Source: UBA1161 sp002311745 (GTDB taxonomy: Bacteria > Planctomycetota > Phycisphaerae > Tepidisphaerales > Tepidisphaeraceae). From it: a stretch of DNA of 64,000 nucleotides. Below the pieces are notes generated by a model, which saw nothing but the letters and a program-made list of their open reading frames with translations, did not search any database and was not told where the DNA came from. A program made the translations under genes and the position numbers. Each line of letters starts with the position of its first letter. Position 1 is the first letter of the stretch. The stretch lies in assembly GCA_050018415.1 (NCBI GenBank), contig JBEKAB010000009.1, positions 1 to 64,000 of the forward strand, read 5' to 3'. Shown here piece after piece: positions 50,220-58,228 of this stretch.

Positions 50220-50264
50220 TTGTCTTTTAATGTACGTACGGTATTATGACGATGGTATGTACGT
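50220..50264 (+). promoter_or_regulatory. Promoter and operator-like repeats of the AbrB-Doc module
   Basis: TTGTCT (50220-50225), a 16-nt spacer and TATTAT (50242-50247) form a sigma70-type promoter. ATGTACGT occurs at 50230-50237, within the spacer, and at 50257-50264, just after the start point, 27 bp apart. The first copy extends to the palindrome GTACGTAC. This placement suits autorepression by the antitoxin. Confidence 0.6.
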
Positions 50265-50314
50265 GAAGACGCGGCTTTAACGCGGTAGTTCATCGCGACA
50301 TCGAAGGGACGGCC

Positions 50315-50548
50315 ATGAAACTCAAACATTTGACTCGCCAGGGCAATTCATTTGCCATCATCATCGACCGGCCGATTCTCGACATGCTGGACATCAACGA
50401 GCAAACCCCGCTCAAGCTCACCTCCGAGGGGCGCAAGATCGTTTTGGAGCCGCTGAGCGAGAAAGAGCTTGAGCAACGTTTCAACGCGGCCTCGGATAAG
50501 GTTGAAAAGCGGTTTGGCCGTATGTTCAAGCGACTTGCGCAAAAGTAA
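50315..50548 (+). CDS. AbrB/MazE-family antitoxin
   Basis: 77 residues. The N-terminal swapped-hairpin DNA-binding fold is indicated by MKLKHLTRQGNSFAIIIDRP and LDINEQTPLKLTSEGRKIVL, the MazE/AbrB pattern. The C-terminal half (EKELEQRFNAASDKVEKRFG) is a charged helix that would block the toxin. The gene precedes doc by 12 nt and is probably expressed from the promoter at 50220-50247, to which it may itself bind. Confidence 0.85.
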   Translation: MKLKHLTRQGNSFAIIIDRPILDMLDINEQTPLKLTSEGRKIVLEPLSEKELEQRFNAASDKVEKRFGRMFKRLAQK

Positions 50549-50560
50549 AATTCGGGCGCG

Positions 50561-50959
50561 GTGGATGGTCTGATATTCCTCACGCTCGATCAAGTGTTGC
50601 GGTTGCACGCTCGCCAGATAGAACAGTTCGGCGGCTCGGATGGTATTCGAGCCATCGAACTAATCGAGTCGGCGATCGCGCAACCGCAACAGGGGTTGGG
50701 GGGCGAATACTTCCACAAAACCTTGGCGGAAATGGCCGCCGCGTACTTGTTTCACCTTGTGAAGAATCACGGCTTCGTCGATGCCAACAAACGCACCGGG
50801 GCCGCCGCCGCCCTGACGTTTCTGGAAATGAACGGCATCGACACGGATGGCATTGACGAAAATGAAATGGAAGCAACCACGCTGTCCGTGGAAGATGGAA
50901 CCACCGACAAGAATGCGGCAACCATATTTTTCACGGCTCGCATCAATGTCGTGAAGTAG
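50561..50959 (+). CDS. doc: Doc (Fic-family) toxin
   Basis: 132 residues from the GTG at 50561. The Doc active-site motif HGFVDANKRTG (near residue 70-80) is complete, including the catalytic His and the Asn-Lys-Arg that positions ATP. The N-terminus FLTLDQVLRLHARQIEQFGG is also typical. Doc phosphorylates elongation factor Tu and stops translation until neutralised. It forms a pair with the AbrB-type antitoxin, inside the tRNA-bounded element. Its end overlaps the convergent next gene by 17 nt. Confidence 0.9.
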   Translation: MDGLIFLTLDQVLRLHARQIEQFGGSDGIRAIELIESAIAQPQQGLGGEYFHKTLAEMAAAYLFHLVKNHGFVDANKRTGAAAALTFLEMNGIDTDGIDENEMEATTLSVEDGTTDKNAATIFFTARINVVK

Positions 50960-51665
50960 GTTGTTTTGCTTGCCTGTCTCCCAGTTGCTTTGCCGCTTCC
51001 CGCGCGTTCGAATTGGCTCGTTTTTCCGTACGCGCGCGAATATCGTTATCGCGCTGGTGGCGGGAATGCACCTGTTCCCACTCTGTGCGGAACCGCTCGA
51101 AATAAATTCTCGATCCTCGCGTGTCATTCTCCCGCAAATCCGGTCTATCTTTCACGAAGCGCGTCACGGTGGATGGATCAATCTTCAGCCGGCGAGCCAC
51201 ATCGCTGCGTAGAATTAACTGATTGCCCTTCGCTTGCTCTGCTAGCGGCGCCGGGCTGGGCGTGGTGGATGCCAGGCTATCGGCGTCAACGGTTTCCCGA
51301 ATGCGCTGCAACAGCGTGTGGAAAGCTATATCGATTTCTCGTGCGTTCAAGTCGTGGTCAGGGCATGGGGTCAAGTTGCGGATGCCGCATTCATTCGCGG
51401 CCTTCCACCACCGGATATACTCATCGGTGCCTTCTTGCAGCGGGCGGGCAGCGGCCCCCCGTCTCCGATTGATGTCGTGCGCTGCCGCGTAAATCAATTT
51501 GTAGGGGCCGTCGTAGATGGAGAAGTACAGCCCGACGCGCGGATCGGGATGCTTCAGCCATTTTGCTTTCCACGCCTCGCGGCCCGCGTAAAACTTATCA
51601 TCATCATTGCTGACTTGTTTCAACTGGTCTCGCTCCCGCAATCCCTCGTCGATGATGCTCGGCAT
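50943..51665 (-). CDS. Hypothetical protein with C-terminal helix-turn-helix
   Basis: 240 residues, no signal or membrane segments. The first half (FYAGREAWKAKWLKHPDPRV, LIYAAAHDINRRRGAAARPL) is not recognised. A helix-turn-helix is likely at about 148-180 (LRSDVARRLKIDPSTVTRFV), followed by a strongly basic tail (RTEKRANSNAREAAKQLGDR). It is probably a DNA-binding accessory protein of the element, perhaps replication- or regulation-related; function unknown. Confidence 0.6.
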   Translation of the reverse strand: MPSIIDEGLRERDQLKQVSNDDDKFYAGREAWKAKWLKHPDPRVGLYFSIYDGPYKLIYAAAHDINRRRGAAARPLQEGTDEYIRWWKAANECGIRNLTPCPDHDLNAREIDIAFHTLLQRIRETVDADSLASTTPSPAPLAEQAKGNQLILRSDVARRLKIDPSTVTRFVKDRPDLRENDTRGSRIYFERFRTEWEQVHSRHQRDNDIRARTEKRANSNAREAAKQLGDRQAKQPTSRH

Positions 51666-51872
51666 GGCTCACCTTTCCGGGCCAGGCCCGGACCGCTGGA
51701 CGCGAAGGTGAGAACGCGCCAGCGGTGCAGGGCCGTTAGCGGGGGATCAATCCCGCCGTCCCGATGCTTGGATTCTACTGGGGTCTGAATCACTCCGAAA
51801 TAGGACTCGATTCTCGTTGACCCTGTTCACTTCCGCGGAGAAAATTTACTCACCTATCTGGGGAGGCTGGAC

Positions 51873-52337
51873 ATGTATTTTACGGTGGAAGGCGCGGACG
51901 AAAAAACCGGGCAAGAGAAATCGGTTCTTGTTGTTGCTTCCGATCAGAGGGATGCTCAGCTCCGCGCCCGCGCAATGGGCATCCTGGTCTCATCAATCCG
52001 CCAAGGGCAATCAATTGAATCGCTTGCCGCTGGGAGCGCTCAAATCATCCCGCGATATTTCGGCTTGCGAGTCGCTGCATTCGTTCTGCGGATCAACGCA
52101 CTACTTTGTTACGTCACTGCGGCGTTCGCCCTGCTTATAGCGCTCGTCCTGCTTATAGCGCTCGTCCTGGGTAAAAAAACGCCCGTTGAAACGGGTCCAT
52201 ATACCGTTGACTGCCTTGCGGCAGCGCTGTGTCTGTTCGTTTCCGGGGCGATTCAGCACGGGTTGTCCGAGGCATGCGTGGCGCTAAGAGACATCGCCCA
52301 GAACAGTTTTAGGTCATTGCCAAAGGGTTCTAATTGA
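51873..52337 (+). CDS. Hypothetical membrane protein
   Basis: 154 residues; GGGGAGG lies upstream of the ATG. The N-terminal soluble part (MYFTVEGADEKTGQEKSVLV ... QRDAQLRARAMGI) resembles short cytoplasmic domains before two membrane spans (about 70-95 and 110-130). The first span contains a fresh 18-bp tandem duplication encoding LLIALV twice. It is cargo of the tRNA-bounded element. Family not recognised. Confidence 0.55.
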   Translation: MYFTVEGADEKTGQEKSVLVVASDQRDAQLRARAMGILVSSIRQGQSIESLAAGSAQIIPRYFGLRVAAFVLRINALLCYVTAAFALLIALVLLIALVLGKKTPVETGPYTVDCLAAALCLFVSGAIQHGLSEACVALRDIAQNSFRSLPKGSN

Positions 52338-52368
52338 GACAAAGCAGGTCCGCCCTCGCGGGACGCCT

Positions 52369-52770
52369 CTAAACGCTGCCGAGTCTTGTCTTGCAGTCCG
52401 GGCAAACCCACGCAACGCCGAAGCCCCTAATCCAAAAAGCGATCCCCAGGGCGACAAAGATGATGCTGATGGCGAGATGGAATTCTCTCTCGGATTCCGA
52501 TGGAAGGAACATCCAAGGAAGAAATGCGGCTGTAAATAGAATTATTGGTACAAGCACGCACCCGTAGGCTTTCTTCACGGGCGGTTTTCCGCTGCCACAA
52601 ACAGGGCAACGGCGCGGTTCAACTGGCGCCGCAGGGCTTACCACCTTTGCCAGCTTGTTGTAGCACCGTTCGCAAACGACTTGCTCTTTCCAAAGAAAAG
52701 GCGTCTCAAGTTTCCCAATTACGTCATCGCAATTGGCGCAGCGTTGTAGCGTGTTGACGGTCTGATCCAT
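52369..52770 (-). CDS. Zinc-ribbon membrane protein, hypothetical
   Basis: 133 residues from the ATG at 52770 (AAGG upstream). It has three CxxC pairs: CANCDD with CERCYN (first ribbon), CPVCGSG, and CPDCKTR at the C-terminus. Two membrane spans (VLVPIILFTAAFLPWMFL; LAISIIFVALGIAFWI) separate the ribbons. The layout suggests a small metal-binding membrane protein; no family with known function was recognised. Confidence 0.55.
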   Translation of the reverse strand: MDQTVNTLQRCANCDDVIGKLETPFLWKEQVVCERCYNKLAKVVSPAAPVEPRRCPVCGSGKPPVKKAYGCVLVPIILFTAAFLPWMFLPSESEREFHLAISIIFVALGIAFWIRGFGVAWVCPDCKTRLGSV

Positions 52771-52920
52771 GGCCCCTTCTTTCGTCAAACACGAACAGAA
52801 ATGACCCCGGAATTGTCTACCTCTGACGCGGCCCCCGTCAAGCGCCGGCCAGGCAGCGATTTTCTTGCATTCACCATGCCCACCGGGGTAGGCTATCTCT
52901 GCAAATCTGCGGGAGGAGTC

Positions 52921-53559
52921 ATGCGGAACCTCTTGATCGTTACGGTCGTTGCCGTGTCTTTTACGCTCTCCTGTTTCGCTGACGACGCCGATAAGGACAT
53001 CGCGCAGCGCGCGGCCGAAGCGCAAGCACGGCTCGAACAGAAACAGGCCGCCCGTCTAGCGGCGGCAACACGGCCCGGATCACTCACTGACGCCGCTACT
53101 CAACCATCTAGCGACGCTTACGAAATCGCGCTCTTGAAGTCCATTGTTGCCGATCAGCGCAAGCAGATCGACCAGCTTCGGACTGAAATTGGCCAACTCC
53201 GCATGGAGAATGCCTCTCTGAAAAAACAGGTTGCCGCCAATCCCATCGTCACTCCGCCTGCCGGACAAAAACTCGCCAAAGGCATGACCAAGGATCAATT
53301 GCTGGACATTCTCGGCAAGCCCACGATGGATCAAACGGATTCTGATGGATCGGAACACATGGAGTGGAATCGTCTGATGCAGGTGCAGGAAACGACCCCG
53401 GTATTTACCAATGCCACGGACTTGGACAACTATATACAAACGCACACCTCGACCGCACCGCCGGTGACGGAGAAAACCCGGTGGACGCTGGGCCGCTTCA
53501 TTACGGTCGAACTCCAAAATGGGAAGGTCGTGGATTTTGCCGATAGGCAACAGAACTGA
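52921..53559 (+). CDS. Exported coiled-coil protein with BamE/SmpA-like segment
   Basis: 212 residues from the ATG at 52921 (GGAGGAG 5 nt upstream). A signal peptide (LLIVTVVAVSFTLSCFA) is followed by an Ala/Gln-rich region and a coiled coil (SIVADQRKQIDQLRTEIGQL). Then comes LAKGMTKDQLLDILGKPTMD, which resembles the start of SmpA/OmlA (BamE) domains. The Cys at the signal end (LSCFA) might be a lipobox variant. A periplasmic role is likely; function unknown. Confidence 0.6.
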   Translation: MRNLLIVTVVAVSFTLSCFADDADKDIAQRAAEAQARLEQKQAARLAAATRPGSLTDAATQPSSDAYEIALLKSIVADQRKQIDQLRTEIGQLRMENASLKKQVAANPIVTPPAGQKLAKGMTKDQLLDILGKPTMDQTDSDGSEHMEWNRLMQVQETTPVFTNATDLDNYIQTHTSTAPPVTEKTRWTLGRFITVELQNGKVVDFADRQQN

Positions 53560-53667
53560 CGATGCACAAAAATTGACTTGGATGGGGTGGCCTGTCACCT
53601 CTCGCTCGCCTTGGAATGCAGCCCATTCGTAACGCGCATTTTCCGGGGCCAGTTGTGCCTGACGCCG

Positions 53668-53868
53668 TTACTTTGCCCGTTCCACGACGGCCAGGACCGC
53701 CCGGCGGTCGGCTTCCGTCAGCTTCGGCCATGCCACAATCACCTTTGCTAACCCGGCGTCCATCCCCCCCGAATCTGCGCCGCGTGCGCCTGATTCTGCG
53801 CCGCCCGGCCCGGCCATCCCCGGTTTTTCAGGGGTTTTTGCGAAGTGTTCGGGGACTGGTGCTCCCAT
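53668..53868 (-). CDS. Short element-end protein (hypothetical)
   Basis: 66 residues. The ATG and the first residues MGAP are encoded by the right attachment site. The tail LAKVIVAWPKLTEADRRAVLA resembles C-terminal pieces often found next to integrase genes in planctomycetes (a WPxL-x-R helix). It may be the free-element counterpart of the integrase C-terminus. Expression is uncertain. Confidence 0.4.
   Translation of the reverse strand: MGAPVPEHFAKTPEKPGMAGPGGAESGARGADSGGMDAGLAKVIVAWPKLTEADRRAVLAVVERAK
53856..53868. other. Attachment site attR (13-bp direct repeat)
   Basis: CTGGTGCTCCCAT is an exact copy of the tRNA 3' end at 49705-49717, marking the right boundary of the element. Confidence 0.6.
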
Positions 53869-53885
53869 TTCGGCCTTCGGCCGAA

Positions 53886-54023
53886 ATAGAGCAGTGGAGC
53901 AGTTCGCCGAAGGCGAACAGAGCAGTGGAGCAGTAGATCAGTGGAACAGTAGAGCAAAGAAAATACGGAAGAACCAGCGACTCCACTGCGGTCTACTGTT
54001 CTACTGTTCTACTGCTCTATTCC
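53886..54023. repeat. GAGCAGTGGAGCAGTAG inverted repeat
   Basis: Copies of GAGCAGTGGAGCAGTAGATC and GTGGAACAGTAGAGCA on the left face CTACTGTTCTACTGTTCTAC and TGCTCTATTC on the right, separated by about 25 nt. The right part encodes the last residues (NRAVEQ) and stop of the metXW gene. Confidence 0.7.
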
Positions 54024-55866
54024 CCCGCTCCGGCGGCCGCTCCCCCCGCACCAGAACGAACACCGCTTCCGTGGCGTTGTTGTTGGGATCGTCCTCCACA
54101 AAACAACGCTCTTCGCTGTTGAGGCAGATCTTGCGCACGATCCGAATGCCCAGCCGATGGCAAAGCTCCTCGACGTCGACGATCGAGGGAAAGCGCCGAT
54201 TGGGCGTGTCGTACCAGTCGTAGCCAAACGGGCCTTCCATTTTTGGCGCGCGGCCCTCGCGCTGAAACATGTCGCGTAAACGCCGGTAGGCGAAATTCGG
54301 AAAGCTCACGATGGCCTGGCGGCCAATGCGCACGATGTCCCTGAGAACCTGTTCCGTGTCCACGATGCACTGCAGCGCCTGCGAGAGCACGACGACGTCG
54401 AACTGACCGTCGCGGAAAGCGGCCAGGGATTTGCCCACGTCGGCGTGCACGATGTCCAGGCCGCGCTGCACGCCGGAGATGATGGCGCGGGGTTCCAGTT
54501 CCACGCCCACGCGGCGTCCGCCGCCGCCACGCGCCAGGCGCGACAGCAGCTCGCCGTTGCCGCAGCCCAGGTCCAGCACGCTGCTGCCGGGCGGGATCAG
54601 GTTGACAATGGCCGAATGGTCGGGCCGGTTGCCCTGGAAAATCGGCAGCGGCGCCATCGCGGGGCGTTCCGTGGCATCTTCCGGGCCTGGCGTGGCCGGA
54701 TCGGCGCCGGCCAGAAACGCCCGGATCAAATCGCCGTAGGTGTCGAGGCTGTCCTGAAGGAGAAAGGCATCGTGGCCGGACGGCGTTTGCACCTCGCACG
54801 AGCTGACGGGTTTGTCCGTGGCAATCAGGGCGTCGATGATCTGCCGGCTCTGCTCCGTGGGGAAAAGCCAGTCGCTGGAGAAGCTCAATATGAGCCACCG
54901 GCAAGTCGCCGGCGCCAGCGCCTCGCGCAACGCCGCGTCAGAGTGGCCCAGATCGAACAGATCCATCATCAGCGAGAGACTCACATAACTGTTGGCGTCG
55001 AACCGCTCGACGAACTTGTCGCCCTGATGGGCCAGATACGCCCCGACGGAGAAGCGTTTTTCGAAAGCCGTGGGGACGTCGCGGGGCCGCAGGCGGCTGG
55101 GGTCGAACTTGGCCGACATCGCTTCCTGCGAAAGATACGTGATGTGCCCGAGCATACGGGCGATCGCCAAACCGACGGCCGGCCCCGGCGGTCGATCGTA
55201 ATAATTGCCCCCGTGGTAATTGGGATCGCGCAGGATGGCGTTGCGCGCCACGATGTCGAAGGCCAGCGCCTGGCTGCTCAGCCGCGCCGCCGTGGCGACC
55301 AGAACGCACGAGCCGACGCGCTGGGGATACCGCGTGGCCCACAGCATGGCCTGCTGCCCGCCCATGGAGCCGCCGACCACCGCGTGCAGCCGCTCGATTC
55401 CCAGGTGATCCAGCAGCAGCCGATGCGCCTCCACCGTGTCGCCGATGGTGAGCGTGGGAAAATCCGCGGCGTAGCGGCGCTGCGTGCGGGGATTGACGGA
55501 GTTGGGCCCCGTGCTGCCGCGGCATCCGCCCAACATGTTCGGGCAGATGACGAAGAAGCGATCGGTGTCGATGGCTTTGCCCGGCCCCACGGCGATGTCC
55601 CACCATCCGGGCGTGTCGCCCGCGTCGTGCCGCGCCACGTGCGAGTCGCCGCTGAGAGCGTGGCAGATCAGCACCGCGTTGCTCCGCTGGGCATCCAGCG
55701 TTCCGTAGGTCTCGTACACCACCGCGACTTCCGGAAGCTGCGCGCCCAACTCCAGCTTCAGCGGCTGGCGGAACGTCACCAACTTGGCGTGCGGCAGCGG
55801 AGCCGCGGAACGCACGCTGTCGCTGCTTTCAAAAATCGCCTTGTCGATGGCGCCGGCGTCGCTCAT
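54001..55866 (-). CDS. metX: Homoserine O-acetyltransferase fused to MetW methyltransferase-like domain
   Basis: 621 residues. Residues 1 to about 385 are MetX: HALSGDSHVA, the nucleophile elbow VVGGSMGGQQAM (Ser near 168), the Asp in LSFSSDWLFP and the His in PSGHDAFL. It acetylates homoserine for methionine synthesis. From about residue 408 a complete MetW follows (VLDLGCGNGELLSRL, SQALQCIVDTEQVL, SFPNFAYRRLRDMF), normally a separate protein of about 200 residues that partners MetX. The last residues come from an intergenic repeat. The start overlaps the metY stop by 4 nt. Confidence 0.92.
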   Translation of the reverse strand: MSDAGAIDKAIFESSDSVRSAAPLPHAKLVTFRQPLKLELGAQLPEVAVVYETYGTLDAQRSNAVLICHALSGDSHVARHDAGDTPGWWDIAVGPGKAIDTDRFFVICPNMLGGCRGSTGPNSVNPRTQRRYAADFPTLTIGDTVEAHRLLLDHLGIERLHAVVGGSMGGQQAMLWATRYPQRVGSCVLVATAARLSSQALAFDIVARNAILRDPNYHGGNYYDRPPGPAVGLAIARMLGHITYLSQEAMSAKFDPSRLRPRDVPTAFEKRFSVGAYLAHQGDKFVERFDANSYVSLSLMMDLFDLGHSDAALREALAPATCRWLILSFSSDWLFPTEQSRQIIDALIATDKPVSSCEVQTPSGHDAFLLQDSLDTYGDLIRAFLAGADPATPGPEDATERPAMAPLPIFQGNRPDHSAIVNLIPPGSSVLDLGCGNGELLSRLARGGGGRRVGVELEPRAIISGVQRGLDIVHADVGKSLAAFRDGQFDVVVLSQALQCIVDTEQVLRDIVRIGRQAIVSFPNFAYRRLRDMFQREGRAPKMEGPFGYDWYDTPNRRFPSIVDVEELCHRLGIRIVRKICLNSEERCFVEDDPNNNATEAVFVLVRGERPPERGNRAVEQ

Positions 55867-57167
55867 GATTGTGAGGCCCTCAGGGCCTGATCCAAGTCCG
55901 CAATGATATCACGCACGTCCTCGATGCCGATGGAAAGCCGCACGTATTCCGGCGTGACCCCGGTTTGCACCTGCTCCTCGGGAGTCAACTGCGAATGCGT
56001 CGTCGTCGCCGGGTGAATGATCAGCGATTTGGCATCGCCGATGTTGGCCAAGTGACTGAACAGCTTTACGTTGCGGATGAGCTTCGCGCCGGCGTCTTTG
56101 CCGCCCTTGATGCCGAAGCCGACGATCGCCCCCTGCCCATCCGGCAGATACTTCTTGGCGTTGGCCGCATCGGGATGGGTGGGCAGGCCCGGATAGTTCA
56201 CCCATGCGACGGCCGGATGCTTCTGCAGGAACTGCGCCACGGCCAAAGCGTTTTCGGAATGCCGTTGCAGCCGCAGGTGCAGCGTCTCCAGACCCAATAG
56301 CGTCAGGAACGATGCGAACGGGCTTTGACACGCGCCGGTGTCGCGCAGCCAATGCGTGCGGATGTAAATGATGTACGCGATGTTCCCGATGGGGCGCAAG
56401 GCCTCTTCAAAAACCACGCCGTGATACGCCGGGTCCGGCGCGGTGAATTCCGGCCACTTTTTCGGGTCCTTGGCCCAGGGAAATTTGCCGCTGTCGACGA
56501 TCGCCCCGCCGATATGCACGCCGTGGCCGCCTATGAACTTCGTCGTGGAGTAGACCACGATGTCAAAGCCGTGCTCGATGGGGCGGAACAGCGCCGCGGT
56601 CAACGCGGTGTTGTCGACGATAGCCGGCAGGGCGTGACGATGAATAATGTCCGTCAGCTTCCGGTAGTCCGGCACGTCGTTCTTCGGGTTGCCGGGCGTC
56701 TCGAGGTATACGGCCCGCGTATTCTTGTCCACCAGTTTGCTGAGCGTCTCGGGTTTGCTCGGATCGAAGAATCGCACCTCGATGCCGAGCTTGGGGAACG
56801 TCTGCGTGAACAGTGTCCACGTTCCGCCGTAGAGGCTGGTGGCCGATATGAAATTCTGCCCCGCGTGAACGATGGTCAGCAGCGCCGCGGTGATGGCGGC
56901 CTGGCCGCTGGCGAAGACCAATCCCGCCGCCCCGCCGTCCAGGGCCGCCAGACGTTTTTCCAGCACGTCGTTGGTCGGGTTCATCAACCGCGAGTAGATG
57001 TTCCCGAATTCCCGCAGGCCAAATAGATCGGCCGCGTGCTCGGGGCTCTTGAAGACGTAACTGGTCGTCGCGTAGATGGGCACCGCCCGCGCTTGGGTGG
57101 TGGGGTCCACTTCCTGTCCCGCGTGCAGCGCCAGCGTACCGAAATGAGGCGATTGAGCCGTAGCCAT
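55863..57167 (-). CDS. metY: O-acetylhomoserine sulfhydrylase
   Basis: 434 residues, typical of MetY. It is a fold-type I PLP enzyme with GGAAGLVFASGQAA, the loop TSLYGGTWTLF and the PLP lysine Lys210 in VVYSTTKFIGGHG. It makes homocysteine from O-acetylhomoserine and sulfide. It lies between cysK and the metXW fusion with tight spacing, so acetylation and sulfhydrylation are coupled in one operon. Confidence 0.94.
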   Translation of the reverse strand: MATAQSPHFGTLALHAGQEVDPTTQARAVPIYATTSYVFKSPEHAADLFGLREFGNIYSRLMNPTNDVLEKRLAALDGGAAGLVFASGQAAITAALLTIVHAGQNFISATSLYGGTWTLFTQTFPKLGIEVRFFDPSKPETLSKLVDKNTRAVYLETPGNPKNDVPDYRKLTDIIHRHALPAIVDNTALTAALFRPIEHGFDIVVYSTTKFIGGHGVHIGGAIVDSGKFPWAKDPKKWPEFTAPDPAYHGVVFEEALRPIGNIAYIIYIRTHWLRDTGACQSPFASFLTLLGLETLHLRLQRHSENALAVAQFLQKHPAVAWVNYPGLPTHPDAANAKKYLPDGQGAIVGFGIKGGKDAGAKLIRNVKLFSHLANIGDAKSLIIHPATTTHSQLTPEEQVQTGVTPEYVRLSIGIEDVRDIIADLDQALRASQS

Positions 57168-57181
57168 GAAATCATTCCTTT

Positions 57182-58150
57182 CTAAACGGAATACGAATTA
57201 TTCTTCGCAGCGGCGAGCGGTTGATCCGAAGCGAACAAGAGGGTCGACAGATACCTTTCGGAAAAATCGGGAATAAAGGTGACGACGGTCTTGCCGCGAT
57301 TTTCTTTTTTCGCCGCCAGGCGGAGGGCGGCGGCAACGTTGGCGCCGGCGCTGATTCCGCCGGGGATGCCTTCCTCCTTGGCCAGCCGCCGCGCGGTTTG
57401 CACGGCCTCGTCGTTGCCGACCAATTCCACGCCGCTCAGCAGCGATGTATCCAGATTCTTCGGGACGAATCCCGCCCCGATGCCCTGGATCTTATGCAGG
57501 CCCGGCTTCCCGCCGGAGATGACCGGCGAATCGACCGGCTCCACGGCGACGGCGCGGACCTCGGGATTCTTCGTCCGCAAAAACCGCGTCACGCCGGTGA
57601 TCGTTCCGCCGGTTCCCACGCCGGCCACGATCAGGTCCACCTTCCCGCCGCTGTCCTTCCAGATTTCCGGGCCGGTGGTCTGCTCGTGAATCAGGGGATT
57701 GGCCGGATTGTCGAACTGCTGTGGCATCCAACTGTTCTCGTACGCCTCGACCAATTCGTTGGCCTTGTTGATCGCGCCGCGCATTCCCTCGGCCGCGGGC
57801 GTCAGAACCAGGTTGGCGCCCAGGAACTTCAGCAACGCGCGACGTTCAATGCTCATCGATTCGGGCATCGTCAGCGTCAGCCGGTACCCACGCGAAGCCG
57901 CCACGAACGCCAGCGCGATCCCCGTATTGCCGCTGGTCGGCTCGATAATGTGACTCTGGCGGCTCAGCACACCGCGACTTTCCGCGTCCTCGATCATCGA
58001 CCGCCCGATGCGGTCCTTGACGCTGGCCAGCGGATTGAAAAATTCCAACTTGACCAACACCGTGGCGGCCCCGTCGGGCACGATCTTGGACAGCTTGACC
58101 AGTGGCGTGTTGTACGTGGTCTGAACAATCGAATCAAATACGCTTGCCAT
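57182..58150 (-). CDS. cysK: Cysteine synthase (O-acetylserine sulfhydrylase)
   Basis: 322 residues. The PLP lysine is Lys45 in NPLASVKDRIG, PTSGNTGIALAFV binds substrate, and VGTGGTITGVTRFL holds the cofactor phosphate. It joins sulfide to O-acetylserine. It is followed by metY and metXW, giving a complete set for fixing sulfide into cysteine and homocysteine. The stop-to-metY spacing is 14 nt. Confidence 0.94.
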   Translation of the reverse strand: MASVFDSIVQTTYNTPLVKLSKIVPDGAATVLVKLEFFNPLASVKDRIGRSMIEDAESRGVLSRQSHIIEPTSGNTGIALAFVAASRGYRLTLTMPESMSIERRALLKFLGANLVLTPAAEGMRGAINKANELVEAYENSWMPQQFDNPANPLIHEQTTGPEIWKDSGGKVDLIVAGVGTGGTITGVTRFLRTKNPEVRAVAVEPVDSPVISGGKPGLHKIQGIGAGFVPKNLDTSLLSGVELVGNDEAVQTARRLAKEEGIPGGISAGANVAAALRLAAKKENRGKTVVTFIPDFSERYLSTLLFASDQPLAAAKNNSYSV

Positions 58151-58228
58151 GTGTCTATTCCCATCGTGTTAAAGGATGCGGGAGCGGCCGTGATTCGGCG
58201 GCGACCGCCCCCGCCTGACGGAGGCTCG

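Noticed and set aside
58160..58228. SAM or other sulfur riboswitch before the cysK-metY-metXW operon
   Set aside because: The 78-nt gap holds only a GC-rich imperfect stem; no conserved SAM-riboswitch segments were seen.
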